Assembly: GCF_905163445.1 (NCBI RefSeq)
Contig: NC_053202.1
Span: 6,076,001 to 6,140,000 of the forward strand
Direction of reading: 5' to 3'
From: Pararge aegeria
Taxonomy: Eukaryota > Arthropoda > Insecta > Lepidoptera > Nymphalidae
Length of the DNA stretch: 64,000 bases
The notes beneath the pieces are model-generated. The model was given only the letters and a program-made list of their open reading frames with translations. It was not told the origin of the DNA and searched no databases. This document shows, piece by piece, positions 1-11,515 of the stretch. Position numbers and translations under genes: made by a program. Position 1 is the stretch's first letter. Every line of letters begins with the position of its first letter.

Positions 1-446
1 AAATCCCATCTCAGAAACCAAGCGCCTATTATACGTATTTGTGCAAAATACAACGAGTTATCTAAAAAGCTACCTCGCATCGATATCATGTTTACATGAC
101 GCTTTGTCAATGCTATGTGCACTTGTAATTGACGTGCATTACAAGTGCAGAACATCAGTCCATGTTTTTGTGTGTGTGCTATGTTTAAAAACGTGTAGTA
201 TGCATGTGTGAGTGCTCTTAATAAATAAATAAATAAATAAATAAATATTAGTCGTGTACACGGTTTCTGTATTTTCCAATTTTGAATTTGAATTTTAATT
301 TATCCTTTGCCCGTGGAGATAATTGTCTTCTACCCATGCTAGCCGTGCAGGGTGCGTTTGGAACCCTCGTAGCTTCAGTTAACGCTAAATCGCTCGGCAG
401 CTCGGCTTCGTCAGAAGGGTGTTAACTTGCCACGGCCGAAGTTAAC
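1..446. repeat. AT-rich start with microsatellite and repeat fragments
   Basis: No gene is visible. An AAAT microsatellite lies at about 221-246. It is followed at 248-280 by a fragment containing GTGTACACGGTTTCTGTAT, which matches one end of the hAT-like MITE-2 family seen complete at 11064, 18505 and 37996. At about 375-446 there is a decayed SINE-3 fragment, recognisable by GCTAAATCGCT followed by GCCACGGCCGAAG. All are old pieces. Confidence 0.5.
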
Positions 447-1594
447 ATGACAGAATTAGTTACATTATTTGATATTATTATAATCATTTCTCTTAATCGT
501 GTGTTAGTGATACTTTCAATGGTTTCCTAAAATCACTTTATAACAAGCTTCTATCAATAGTTATAGAATCCGTCACATTAATTAATTAATGAATACAATT
601 TTATTTTCCTCAACATACAATATCATGGGAATACCACTGGTTTCCTGAAACACTGATAAACTTCGGACATACTGACATTGACCTATACTGAGAACGTTTT
701 ATGAATGCACTGAGTCATGTCTACGTGACGTAGGTGAAGCGTAGGCGTAACTGAATGTAACCAAACAAATTAAATGTGCCCTTTTAAGCATTATATGGTG
801 TTTTTTTTTTGTTTGCCCCTCTTTCACGCAGCAACGTAACAAAGGACAGTCGTGATATTTTCCACATAGATAGTAATTACTGGGAACTACACAAGTCTGG
901 CGTAGGTTTCGGTAAAGTTATGAACCGTTTTTTTTGAGTTAATCTTATGTTCGCCAGTCGATGTTTGAATATACCCTAGGAAAAAAAAGGGTTGATGATG
1001 AATCTATAAGAGCTTTTTGTGTCAGAGCACGTCTGGGGGTAGTTCGGGGATCGGAAAACAGTAATCTAAGATTTTAAACTAAGATTTTCGTGGTTAATGA
1101 ATATTTCTTAAATATAGTTCAACGGGTACATACAACGATAATATTTTGGATTTGTCGACCCAGTTGCATGGACATGATATATTTCGAGACTAGTTCGTGA
1201 AGCGATTGAAATTCGGAAGCAAAGTCGCGGGAATATCTAGAATATCTAGTAAAACATGATTCATATTTTGCTTTATGGTAGTCAAAAACAAATGTTAGTG
1301 ATAATAACCGAGGCCGAATTGCGCTACGAGGTAGAATCAAAAGTAAACTGGCATCAATTATAATATCATAGGTAATAAGTTTTGCTTCAGATTAAAACGT
1401 TATTAGAGCAGATTAAACAGTATAATTAATACAGGCACTAATACACCACCTATTTATAAATTCCGTGTGTGCCAACATGTGAATGCTTTGACAAGTATCG
1501 CCATCGATCAACTAATACTAGATAGATACTAGAGGTATAAAGCCAGCCATTAAAGAATACATTTATAAAAACCAGCTGATGTCGTGCTTTCTCT
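447..1594. other. No recognisable gene
   Basis: AT-rich DNA without a convincing reading frame; the longest open frames are about 73 codons, without codon bias or a known motif. At about 795-830 the TTTGCCCCTCTTTCACGCAG stretch resembles the start of the Repeat-4 family (see 54031). Nothing else stands out. Confidence 0.5.
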
Positions 1595-1852
1595 GACGGT
1601 CGATTGGCCCAGTGTGCAGCAAACCTACTTTCTGAGTCGAAGGCCGTGGGTTCTATTCCCACAACCGGAAAATGTTTGTGTGACACGAATGTTTTTCAGT
1701 GTCTGGGTATTTATCTGTATTTTATAAGTATTTATGTATAAGTATTATTCATAACAATATTCATCAGTCATCTTAGTACCCATAACACAAGCTACGCTTA
1801 CTTTGGGACGAGATGGCGATGTGTGTATTGTCGTAGTATATTTATTTATTCT
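1595..1852 (+). repeat. SINE-1 copy (tRNA-headed SINE)
   Basis: Near full-length member of the window's commonest tRNA-derived SINE. The head has a box A-like segment (GATTGGCCCAGTGTGCAGC) and a box B (GGGTTCTATTCCC, diverged from GGTTCGATTCCC), so it would once have been transcribed by RNA polymerase III. The body contains TTTTTCAGTGTCTGGGT and CATAACACAAGCTACGCTTA, and the tail is TAGTATATTTATTTATT. At least seven other copies lie in this window on both strands. It carries no protein. Confidence 0.85.
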
Positions 1853-2235
1853 CTGCCGTATAATATGTGAGAAAGAGATAGCACGGTATCAATCGGCTTG
1901 TATATCTACTATTTAATGGCGAGGGTTATACAATATCCCTTTATACGAGACAATCCATCGCTAAGCAATTGAGAAACTTTCTAATCGTTTATCTTATGAA
2001 AATTCAAAATTAATTCATTTCAAGTTGTACTCTATAAACACTTTTGGAACGTCAAGTATGTCTGTTTGTAGTGACTCTACCGCCGGTTCGGAAAGCAGAT
2101 TTTATCGAGAAGAGCCGGCAAGAATCTCAGTCGTTCCCCTTTTACCAACATCAATCAACATTTACAATCATTATTCTATTTCGCGGGAGTAGAGAGCGAA
2201 GCTGGCTGCTTCCAATCTATTTTTTTTAATGTTAA
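1853..2235. repeat. Intergenic DNA with Repeat-12 fragment
   Basis: No gene. At about 2068-2140 the sequence around CTACCGCCGGTTCGGAAAGC and AGAAGAGCCGGCAAGAA forms a repeat fragment. A reverse-orientation, more decayed copy lies at about 4150-4205. The segment is open on the plus strand for about 60 codons, but it looks like part of a dispersed repeat rather than a host exon. Confidence 0.45.
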
Positions 2236-2366
2236 TAGACGAGCGGTTGACTGCAATCACACCTGATGGTAAATGGCGATGCTACACAAGGTGGAGCGCG
2301 CTTGTCTAGAAGAGGTACCTTCAAATCAAATATTAAAATTCACTTTTGATTTGAAGGTACGCATAT
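2236..2366 (+). repeat. Repeat-7 fragment with a 16-bp-arm hairpin
   Basis: Starts with TGACTGCAATCACACCTGATG and runs into the Repeat-7 family also present at 12828-13200 and 53200-53460. The sequence around 2315-2360 is a perfect inverted repeat: GTACCTTCAAATCAAA at 2315-2330 and its complement at 2345-2360, with a 14-base loop. Other copies of the family do not have this left arm, so it probably arose locally, for example by template switching. Confidence 0.55.
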
Positions 2367-2377
2367 TGTAGGCACTG

Positions 2378-2660
2378 GCGAAAATTATTTATTTTTTATT
2401 TACACTCTTTATTTGTACACCACTACTCAGTTTGGAAAATAAAGGACGAATAGAGAGAAACACAAAAACTGGAGTAGAATACAAAAGACGGCCTCATCGC
2501 TTAAAAGCGATCTCTGCCAGGCAACCTTAGGATTAGGACAACAAGAGCGAGTACAAATAGGTGGTGTAAATTATTATTAACCTACATTCAAATAACTACA
2601 TACGAATACATAAACAAAATATGTATACACAAATAAAAACATAATATAATATATGAATAT
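2378..2660 (-). repeat. Repeat-6 copy (LINE-tail-like)
   Basis: Contains CATCGCTTAAAAGCGATCTC and the flanking CAGGCAACCTTAGGATTAG. It is closely matched, in opposite orientation, by 33985-34240, over roughly 230 bases and including the flank GTATGTAGTTATTTGAATG. Shorter members lie at 46655-46790 and 52795-52880. The family reads like the 3' untranslated end of a non-LTR element, but no coding part is attached here. Confidence 0.6.
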
Positions 2661-2799
2661 ATGTATATAATATAAGAATAACAAACTAATATGTATTATG
2701 ATAAGCTATATTAATAAAAATGGAAGCTGGAAGTACAATCCAGACCTTCTACCTAGTTATTAAGAAATTATTTTATGTTTTTTATGCCGTGTAGTGACG

Positions 2800-2995
2800 G
2801 CAGATCATAATACAGTAGTCCCTCTTCTTCCCGCAGATGTCGTACGAGGCGATTAAGGGAAGCAGCGTGGTTATAGGCAAATCCTCACGGTAGGTGAGGC
2901 CTTTAGTCCAACTTTGTACTGTTATAGGCTGTTTAGGATGATCTTAGCCTTTATACTATAATAGGATAGCTTACGTTTTATATAAACTTAAAAGA
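2800..2995. repeat. Two LINE/SINE tail fragments
   Basis: At 2820-2890 the stretch with CCCTCTTCTTCCCGCAG and GTCGTACGAGGCGATTAAGG resembles a dispersed retroposon tail. At 2910-2990 the ACTATAATAGGATAGCTTACG segment matches the end of Repeat-5 (see 57693-58060). The 89-codon open frame from 3000 to 3269 immediately after shows no recognisable domain and I do not call it a gene. Confidence 0.4.
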
Positions 2996-3329
2996 TATTT
3001 TGATAATAATATATCAATGTAGCGCAGGGTTCCCACAAGCATTAATTATGTATTGGTTGGTGTCTGTTCGGACAGAGCTGTTCCGAGCGGTTGTTATGGA
3101 ATCTGACATGGTTATTATCACATACATTTTAGAAAATTCGATTATTGAAAATAAATCATATGATTTTAATAATTGTAACCTCTATGAACACATCTCAGAG
3201 GAACTTTCTTCAAAATATATACCCAGAAAAGCTCATAAGCCCATTTATAAAAAATTGTTATTAGAGTAGTAGAGCGTTTTGTCAAAGCTCGTCTTTAGAA
3301 GTGATATTGCCATGCTTATTTGCTTATTT

Positions 3330-3592
3330 GACGGCCGACTGGCGCAGTGGGCAGCGACCCTGCTTTCTGAGTCCAAGGCCGTGGGTTCGATTCCCACAAC
3401 TGGAAAATGTTTGTGTGATGAGCAATAAGTGTTTTTCAGTGTCTGGGTGTTTATATGTATTTTCTAAGTATTTATGTATATATAATTCATAAAAATATTC
3501 ATCAGTCATCTTAGTACCCATAACACAAGCTACGCTTACTTTGGGGCTGGGTGGCGATGTGTGTATTGTCGTAGTATATTTATTTATTTATT
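3330..3592 (+). repeat. SINE-1 copy (well preserved)
   Basis: Near-consensus copy: head GACGGCCGACTGGCGCAGTG, box B GGTTCGATTCCC, body with GTGTCTGGGTGTTTATATG, and tail TAGTATATTTATTTATTTA. It is one of the best references for the family in this window. Both strands give short open frames, which come from the SINE itself and are not genes. Confidence 0.9.
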
Positions 3593-3830
3593 TCTGCCGC
3601 CAAGCGGCATTGTTGCATTTCTGTGTTCTGGGCTGAAGGCCGGTGTAATTATTGGCACTTGAGACACCTAGGCCTCATGTTGATGGACACATAGCAGACG
3701 TGCAGTGGCGTGCACTTCATACATGCAAAAAGCACTGCCTACCCTAAAATTTATATATAACTCAACTTATGCAATTTTCCTGTTATGTTACTGTTTTTAT
3801 AGGCGGTTTCCACTTACCATCAGCTGGGTC
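3592..3830 (-). repeat. Repeat-8 fragment followed by Repeat-10 end
   Basis: On the minus strand 3592-3695 reads as Repeat-8 (CCTGTAATTACACC-type core; here GGCCGGTGTAATTATTGGC on the plus strand). It abuts, at 3703, the CAGTGGCGTGCACTTCAT end of Repeat-10, whose larger copy is at 24098-24288. The junction is either an insertion or two fragments left side by side; I see no clear target duplication. Confidence 0.5.
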
Positions 3831-6800
3831 ATCTACTTGGTACGTAAATTATTTTGTTTATATCTATAAAAAAATCGGGTCTTATTATGGACAATTATAT
3901 GAACTCCACAATTAGACCCGTAGTCCAAATGATTTATTGTGTTTTTTTTTAGCTGTAACGTGCGTATTTACCCGTTCAATTTTTTCTTGACAATGTTCAA
4001 TTTTCAACGCTCCATTATCCACTTTCATTTAAAAAAAATACTGTTAAATTTTACAATAATTTGTTTTTCCTGTTGATATTGGTAAAAAATCTTCTGGGTG
4101 AGATTGAAAGCAAGGTTGGAATATGTATAAAAAAAAAACCTATTGCCAGCTTTCTTGCCTGCTTCTTCAGAGTAGAATCTAACTTACACACCGATGGTAA
4201 GTTAACTAAGTATAAAAAGACAAAAAATATACGTGTCAAAAATGCTTTAGAAACCTTATTAACTTGAATTTATGAATTTCGATTTTGAATCATTATAGAT
4301 TGGTTTAAGGTTTCTTCTTCTTGTTAATTATAAATGCGAAAGTTAGTTTTTTATAAACCTTGGTTATAATTTATCTACTTGCCAATAATACCGCAATCAG
4401 TAAATAGGGCTTGTCAATAATTAATCCAATTTGTTGAGTAGAGATAAGTCCGATGATAGCGGATGCTGAACAAAGCTATTGTTGTTGGTTATTGTAGTTC
4501 GCTGTATTGTTTTCAATTCGTAGCACACAGATGACACAGAATTCTACACTAGCACCCAGGGATTGGAAACAGGTACATATAGTTAGTTAAAAAAGTTCGC
4601 TTCAACCAGCTTCCTATTTAGGAGCAGTAAGAATAAACGAAATCCAATAATAAATTATTATGAGAGGTCTCGCGTAAAAGTTGACTGGGTTGATTGACCT
4701 CTCGTGTTCGATCTTGCATTCGTTCACGCCTGAACGTGAGCCCCTTCTAAGTTTCATTGCATTATGCAACCGATAAAAGATCGGTTTCATATAGCATTCC
4801 CAAACGTTTAACCAAAATAAATATTGATGTTACGTTACTAGTTTTAACTCGTGCCTTTAATAGCTTCTATGCATACTAACGCTTAACGTTTAAAACATTA
4901 AACAAAAAAAAACTACAGAAGTTTGCACCTGGCTGTAGAATACATTGGTTTGTTTATTACTATCATTACGAAATAAATTCTTTGTTGTTTTCGACCGAAA
5001 TTTAAATATTTTATTGCTAGAGTAGTTCTACAAAGGTCTAAAAAACCATTAAGGTGATTTACATTCTCTCTATCATATCTATTACACAGTTTCGTCGCAC
5101 GTTTTGTCTCCAGATTTTTTATTGCTGTTCTCAAACGACTTTATGAAGAAATATATAATCTTACGAAAAATAAAAATTTATATGCATGTTTATGAGCAGA
5201 TCAAAAAAATTTAGCACTTTGTATGTATTAATAGGTAAGCGGTCACGGTGACGGATCGGCTCCTAGTGCTTTTATTGATATTATAATAATTATTTACACA
5301 AAAAATTATATTATTTTTAACTGTAATACATCGACATCTATAATATATCGACATCGAGATAACAACAGGGTCGTTTAGATCAATTCTTGAAGACCTTTTC
5401 ATAGCTCAAAGGCGGCGGCGGCACACACTATAGCACACTTATAATGTCTAGATTTCCTGGGCGAGAAAGTCCTTTTTTTGACTAAGGGACACGGGGCGAA
5501 GAACAAAGTTTCTAGTGACCAAAACAAATATATGGAGCATGCTTCGGTCCGCACCAAGGCGTCATTGGTGTATGTATGCTTTGCCAATCTTATGTTTGCC
5601 AATCAGCTTATGCTGATAAATAAGTGCAGTTTTAATGGCAAAGCATCTAAAGACTGAAACTTGTATGGAAATACACGATGGTAACGGTCGCCGCTACCCT
5701 ATGCATGTTTGGTATATTTCTATGCATTTGTTTTAGTTACTAGAGTAACTTTCTAGATCTGACCACGACCATTAGTCGATAATGCGACTTCTCTCGCTGG
5801 AAATCTAGATAGTATAAATGTAGTATTTGAATTAAGCTATTCTTCAGTTATGGTGTTTTTGCCACTTGCAACATTTACTCTAAAATAACTGATTCGTGTT
5901 AAGTGTTGCAAGATGTAAGTTTATTTTTGGGTCAGCTCAGTAAACTGTGTCTTGCTTTATTGTTTTCTTAATTGTGCAAATGGTTTGAGAACACGTAAAC
6001 GGCCGAATCAAATTGGCTTTCAGTCGTGTATTAAGGTAATGACCGAGAGTGGCTCCGAATAGGCTCAATTAATAACACTCAATCATGTCCGAGCCAGAGT
6101 ACCTATACTCTGGCAAACGTTTCATTTCACGCATGGCGCGCATAGAATAAAATCACTCTTATAAATAAAAAATCATTTATCTTCTTTTTTTTTGTTGACA
6201 GGTTTCCGCTTGAACTAAACGATGGCAGCTCACCGAACATCAAAACAAAGAAAAGTAGCTTCCGGAATATTTTGTTTAGACTAGTGATCCTCGCGTCTTC
6301 TTTCGCATACAAAGTTCCTTTTGCTATCCTACACAATATATACCGACTCACCGTATAAACTCATCATTATATTTTTCAACTTAAGAGACCTTAGTACTAT
6401 TTTATCAAATCCGTTCATCCATTTTATCTCGACGAGGTAATCGTTTATATCTTCATTGCCGTTTAGATCTTCATTGCCGAAATCCTAACCACTATTAGGA
6501 TTTCGGTTTCTCTACCGGGGGAACAAGTTTAAAACCCGGCATCCGTCTAACTTTTCTAAGTTATGGGAAATATGGTGAAGAAATTTTCGTGCCTGAGAGT
6601 TCACCAAATGTGGCGTATGAAAACCACCAATGCGCATTTGGCCAGCGTGGTGGACTATTCAGGGAGGAGATTCTTGCTCTAAAGTGGATAGTGATGATGA
6701 TGATGAATTTTGAATAAGGCGTGCTTTTTTGGCATAAACAGTAGCATATATTGTCACACTTAACTCTGAAAACTATCTCTAGGTCATACTAATTCGTTTC

Positions 6801-7200
6801 TCCGTTGCTGCGTAAAAGAAGGTTCTACAAACAAGCACATTTATAATTTAAGAGATCAGTGGAGAGAAAACAGAATTTCTGCGCGGCTGAATATGTAGGT
6901 AACTGTTAGCCCGATATAAAATACTGCTACTCAGTTCCTTTCCGTCATAAAACAGAATATTTCGTAAATAACGTTTATGCTTCCGTAGCATTTCCCTAAT
7001 GTAATTTATGAAAATGGCCACCGAGATTATCAATAAATAGCGATAATCGGGTTTCCAAAATTGGATTTTGTATTTTCGTTACGCTCCATTCCATTGCGAT
7101 GTAATTTACTATTCAATTATATAAGCTCCTTGGTCTGCCACGAAACCTAGGTTGTAAAATAAATATTAAATAGGTCTGAAGTAAGCGACGAGTGGCTGCA
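3831..7200. other. No recognisable gene; scattered repeat fragments
   Basis: A long AT-rich stretch. Small pieces can be named: a minus-strand Repeat-12 fragment at about 4150-4205, a Repeat-4-like start (TTATAAATGCGAAAGTTAG) at about 4325-4350, and a very decayed SINE-2 at about 6500-6710 that still shows GGCCAGCGTGGTGGACTA and a GATGATGATGATGA tail. Open frames here, such as 4913-5134 and 6127-6351 on the minus strand, are short and lack motifs. Confidence 0.45.
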
Positions 7201-7530
7201 CATAAACCATTATCATTATCACCAAATAAAAGGTCCGTAACTGCTTGCTGGACATAGGTATTTTGCAGTTATTTCCATATTAAAATCAAAATCGTCAACC
7301 CACCTATTTTAGTGGTCCAAAAGAGCGCTTTAATATTATTAGAGGAACATTTAAACATACATGCAAACGTGCATACAGTATAGAGAAATGTACGTGAAAA
7401 GCTTTATCCTGAAAAAAAAACAATTTCATCGTAGTTCCCACAGATAAGACCTTGCGTCAATTCATGGAACGCGTTTTCCCGCTCTGAAATCTTGTTCGAA
7501 ATGTGAAAATGTTGTTAGTTTGCGAGACTT
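7201..7530. other. Spacer with weak RTE-tail fragment
   Basis: At about 7212-7270 the sequence CATTATCATTATCACC followed by TGCTGGACATAGGTATTTTG resembles the reversed 3' tail of the RTE element described at 25129-25510. The rest has no recognisable feature. Confidence 0.3.
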
Positions 7531-7731
7531 TTTTCAGGCGACTCAGTAGTCAGTAGCCGCGTGACAAGCGCCGAGGTAGGACGTGTTTTGAGAGTACGCT
7601 TGCCGCTGCCATTTTCCCGCGCGAAAGTTTCCGATCAAGCTCAAAATATAGTGACTGATAATATTTTATGAAAGTTCGATAACAAAATTTATAGTGTGTT
7701 GGTGTAACGTGCGGATTTCGTTTTTATGTGC
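7531..7731 (+). promoter_or_regulatory. Candidate host promoter and non-coding first exon
   Basis: This stretch is richer in G and C than its surroundings. It contains TTTTCCCGCGCGAAA at 7612-7626, a palindromic match to the E2F/DP binding consensus TTTSSCGC read from both strands. It ends in GTGC|GTAAGTACTT, with the donor GT at 7732-7733; this is close to the ideal 5' splice site. CTCAGTAGTCAGTAG just upstream offers insect initiator-like TCAGT motifs. No long frame opens inside it, so it would be a 5' untranslated exon whose coding exons lie further right, possibly outside the window. This is inference from motifs; a chance donor in AT-rich DNA is possible. Confidence 0.35.
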
Positions 7732-9240
7732 GTAAGTACTTAACTATTTTTATTGTTTATTGTTTTCTGAAATTCGTTTTTTAAAAATACATCGAACCGA
7801 TTTAAAAATATATCATCATAATTAAAAATATAAAAAAAAAATATTTGAATGCACACTTTAGTTTTTTTCAATTATGTTGTTTCATCCTTATGGTTATTAT
7901 GTCGTTTATTATAATAATTTAATTAATTATAATTAAAATGATTATAACATATCTTAATTGACATATTATGAATTGTTAATTGTAAAGTTCAAATTACAAA
8001 CCGTGCTTTCCACAAACAGCCACACATAATGGCATGCAATCTTACAACTTAAAAAAAAAAGTAATATCATTCATAACACGTTAAGTATTTTACTATTAGA
8101 TTTACATTTCGTTTTTTTTAAGACGTGCGGATTAATTTGTTTAATTTTTTGTATAGAATTTAAAAACAGGCCAACACCTTAAAACATTTTTATTTACGCT
8201 TATAAACCATATATAATAATATAACTTGTATTGTCACATTACCGGAGATAAAAGAAAGGTTTTATTAATTGCGACGTAATTTCAAACGGCTGGGTGAAAT
8301 TTATGGCATATAAAATTTATTTATATGAGCTTTTGAGAGCTTTTATGCCTGTCTATATCAATCGCGCTGTCAGCTTTAACTTATAGGTATTAATAAACCG
8401 ATTTGTTTCGAAAATTTACAGATTGTATGCTTCAACGGTTTATTTATTATGCTCTTATTCTTTTGAGTTATTAATAAACAAGTCGAGACCGGCGATTTTG
8501 CGCGCTTTGTGTGACGTCATTTGACGCGTAGGTAGGTATGTTTTATGGCGCTGTTTCGCCATATAAGACGTCACATCTAAACCGATTTTGAGTAGGTTTA
8601 CCGACCATTTAAGTCTTTTGGGAATCTGATAATGATACATATATGGAGTCTGAAGATGCCACTCTAAGCAAATCACTCTTATCAGTGCAATAGGCCAGAA
8701 GACAGTATAATGAAATATTTTATTTTAAGCGGTAGTTTAGTGATAAAAAAATAAAACCTTTGTTTCGGGGTTTGCATAGCTTGCGTTTTGTCCTCGCAGC
8801 TTAAGATAAGACAATTAATAAATTAAAAACGTACACAACAAAAGTACCTATAAAAATAAAGAAATACTTCTTCAAAAAAACTTATTCAACTTCACAACAT
8901 GTATTATTTACAATGTAAGAAACGAAATAAACGATTTTTATTTTTATTTTTTTTATCATAAAAGCAAAAGTGACGGGCAGAAGAAGGCCTGGCATTAGAA
9001 GAATATTATGGCTTACAAACCGGAGCCAATGATTTGGAAAAATTTTGATTTGCACCAAATCATTATATAGAGCAGCGGTGTTCAAAGTAGAGGTAGCCCT
9101 AATCAATTCGTAAGGAGACGGCACCCTAAGAAGAAGAAGAATAAAGAAATCTTTGACGTTGGTTTTTTTAACATTCCTGGTTTGTGACGAAAACTTTGAC
9201 ATCTTTTCATTTAATAATCTGTGTGTGATCATGGTGATCA
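7732..9240. other. AT-rich stretch, possible intron; no gene seen
   Basis: Very AT-rich, with homopolymer runs. The 119-codon minus-strand frame at 8882-9241 overlaps a repeat-like segment around 9040-9140 that contains a run of AAGAAG units at 9128-9141. Its translation has no motif I recognise. I treat it as part of a decayed dispersed repeat rather than a gene. Confidence 0.35.
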
Positions 9241-10156
9241 AATAAAAATTATGTTTACAATTTTCTCGCTTATTCCTATGAGATATGGCAATATGATGGG
9301 TAGACCTAATTATCGCGTGGATTGTCTCGTTTTAGCCCTACTGGTGTGAAACCAAGTTTTATAGTAGCTGTTTGTCCTTCTAGTTACCGACTAGGGTCAA
9401 CGTTGCTTTACCGATTTTTTAACGGTGTCGCAACTAGGCCACGACGATAGCTTAGTTGTAAAGCAGCGGCCACTCTCAAAACTAATTAAGGTCTGATTAC
9501 GGTGACAACAGAAAAATACTAGAACAGCCATTTTTGGTCATAGGGTTATGTCACGGCCATGTTGCGAAACTTATATCAAATTCGCGATGGTCGTGGATTT
9601 TGTAACAATATTACAAAACATATGAGGCCAATAGTGCGAAAGTGGTCTAACCCACTCATTATCTAATATGAACATTTATGTACGTTTCCTCGAAGAGTTG
9701 TATAAAAACTAGCAATCCTGCGCGACTTCTCCGCGTACAATTTTTGATAAGTGTTCCAAATACAAATTTTCGTTTGCTATTCTACACAATTATTCACGAC
9801 GATCCAACGCATCGCCCACTCTGCTACTTACTTCGTTTGCTCGGCTTTTAAGATGGTAGCGCAAGGTACATATAAAATAGAATATTTGTAATCTGATATT
9901 TCCAAAGATTAAGGCGTTTAAACAAAAATGAAACTCATTAGCTTTATTCGTAGTTTAGATGAGGTTTTCGGAGTTTAATTCTTACCAGATCCAGACCTGA
10001 TATAAAACATAAATCAGGTTAAGTTTAATGTTGTACTTTAATTTTTCTAAAATATTAGTATATATTTTAGTATATATTTTTAGTTATTTCTTACGGTGAA
10101 CCCGTAATACTTTGAATAGCGTAAAGTGTAAAACGATAGCTCACATTGTATTCAGT
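9241..10156. other. No recognisable feature
   Basis: No gene, no clear repeat family and no long frame. The AT-rich end (10040-10090) has a short tandem of TTAGTATATATTTT. Confidence 0.4.
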
Positions 10157-10372
10157 GGCGTGCATAGAGGACACAGGTTTTTTGTAGGGAGTTCCGAAAT
10201 CATGGTCCTGGGCCGCTTGTTTCCAGCGATTCTATTGATGTCGTCTTTCCAGCACGTTGGGGGCCGACCAACGCCCAAGGGTGCGAGGTCGCCATTCCAG
10301 CACCCTGAGAACCCAACGTCTATCTGTTCCCCGAGCTATGTTCCTATTCTAAGTGTGTTGTAGAACTATTTC
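10157..10372 (-). pseudogene. RTE-type LINE ORF2 C-terminal remnant
   Basis: Read on the minus strand, about 60 codons resemble the extreme C-terminus of an RTE-clade endonuclease/reverse transcriptase: an LEWRPRT motif, then a broken region with a stop, then KQAAQD and FGTPYK. The same region is better preserved at 25129-25497. The copy is 5'-truncated and has substitutions and a stop, so it is dead. Its 3' tail, expected to run into GATATGATGATGA, is replaced at 10152-10170 by CGCCACTG/CAGTGGCGTGCATAGAGG, the terminus of MITE-1 (see 47196). The chimeric junction is unusual. Confidence 0.65.
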
Positions 10373-10909
10373 GTACTTAAGTGTTTTTTTTGAGTTAACC
10401 CACTTTATTGCTTTATTAATGATTAATGATATGGTTTTGCAACATTTATATGCAGATATTTCCTAATAACTCACATTCATCTAATAGCCATGTTTGAGGG
10501 TCAAATTTATACTATACTGAGAAGAACCAATGTATTAATCAAAGAACCTTTGATTTTTGCACCTATTTATGCAGAATGCATAAGTATTTAAACTAAAAGT
10601 ACTGACTGTTATTATAAATGTGAAAGTTTGGATGGATGTTTATTGGACCTTAGAATTTTGGACAGTACATTGAAGATCTGTTTGGGGTGAAGTGTAAAGA
10701 TTCCAGAGGGTATACAAATATTATATATAATAATAAAAATATTTTACAATTCTATTTAACTTTCTTTAATTCTCAAAAATAGCATTAATTGCTTCATGTA
10801 CTCGTTCGTACGTAACAGATTTCATGACCTCCAGTGGAGGTATTGCAATAAATTTATCGAAATTATTTTAAAATTAAATAATAATAGTATATTATAACAC
10901 AATCTAAAA
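10373..10909. other. AT-rich DNA with a MITE-3 half
   Basis: At about 10660-10740 there is a segment with ACATTGAAGATCTGTTTGG and GGGTGAAGTGTAAAG that resembles part of MITE-3 (see 28090). A Repeat-4-like start, TTATTATAAATGTGAAAG, lies at about 10610-10630. No gene is visible. Confidence 0.35.
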
Positions 10910-11515
10910 GCGTTGATAGCCATGTGGTTATGCCTTTAGCTTCACTTTTGGTGGGGCCATCGTTCGTACCCCGGTTTTTTAAGTTATGTGCGTCGGAAGC
11001 AATTAATTATCACCTGCTTTGACGGCGAAGGAAAACATCGTGAGGAATCCTGCATGCCTGGGACACAGAATTAGAGAACATACAGAAACCGTGTACACGA
11101 ATAATATTGAAGAATCAAAAACCACTCCACTTTAGTAGTGTTTCTCGAATAGGCGGTTCGTCATTTCATGCCATTTAGCAGTTGACAGTAATTATTTTAC
11201 TATTGCTCTATAAGTTTAATATAAAATGTGAAAATGAAAAAAGTTTGAGAGCCATTCTTCATTCCGCGGGTGTAAAGTTAGACGTGCGCGGGTAATTTCT
11301 GCCGTTATGGACACAATGCACTTCATGCAATAATGGCTCAATGAGGTTTCTGCATGTTTTCAATTCTATGGCCTTGGAGTTCTCAATAATGTTCTCATAG
11401 GTGTATCAAGTCCATCAGGCCGCACAAGGCCAAGTTTTGGATTACGCCCTAAACCCTTTTCATTCTGAGACGAGACCCGTGGCGATAACGGGTTGATTAT
11501 GATGATGATGAAAAA
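10910..11515 (+). repeat. SINE-2 copy split by MITE-2
   Basis: The left part (10910-11063) has the SINE-2 head GCGTTGATAGCC, a decayed box B, and the core GAAGGAAAACATCGTGAGG. The right part (11371-11515) continues with GGAGTTCTCAATAATGTTCTC and ends in GGGTTGATTATGATGATGATG. The two parts are separated by a 307-bp MITE-2 insertion at 11064-11370. Joined in order they correspond to one SINE-2, so the MITE landed in an existing SINE. Confidence 0.75.
11064..11370 (+). mobile_element. MITE-2, non-autonomous hAT-like element
   Basis: Ends CACAGAATT and AATTCTATG are inverted repeats of each other (one mismatch). The flanks GCCTGGGA (11056-11063) and GCCTTGGA (11371-11378) are an 8-bp target duplication with one change. 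An 8-bp duplication and CA-starting ends fit the hAT superfamily. The body holds GTGTACACGAATAATATTG near the left end and ACAGTAATTATTTTAC in the middle. Two more copies lie at 18505-18781 and 37996-38299. No coding capacity. Confidence 0.75.
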
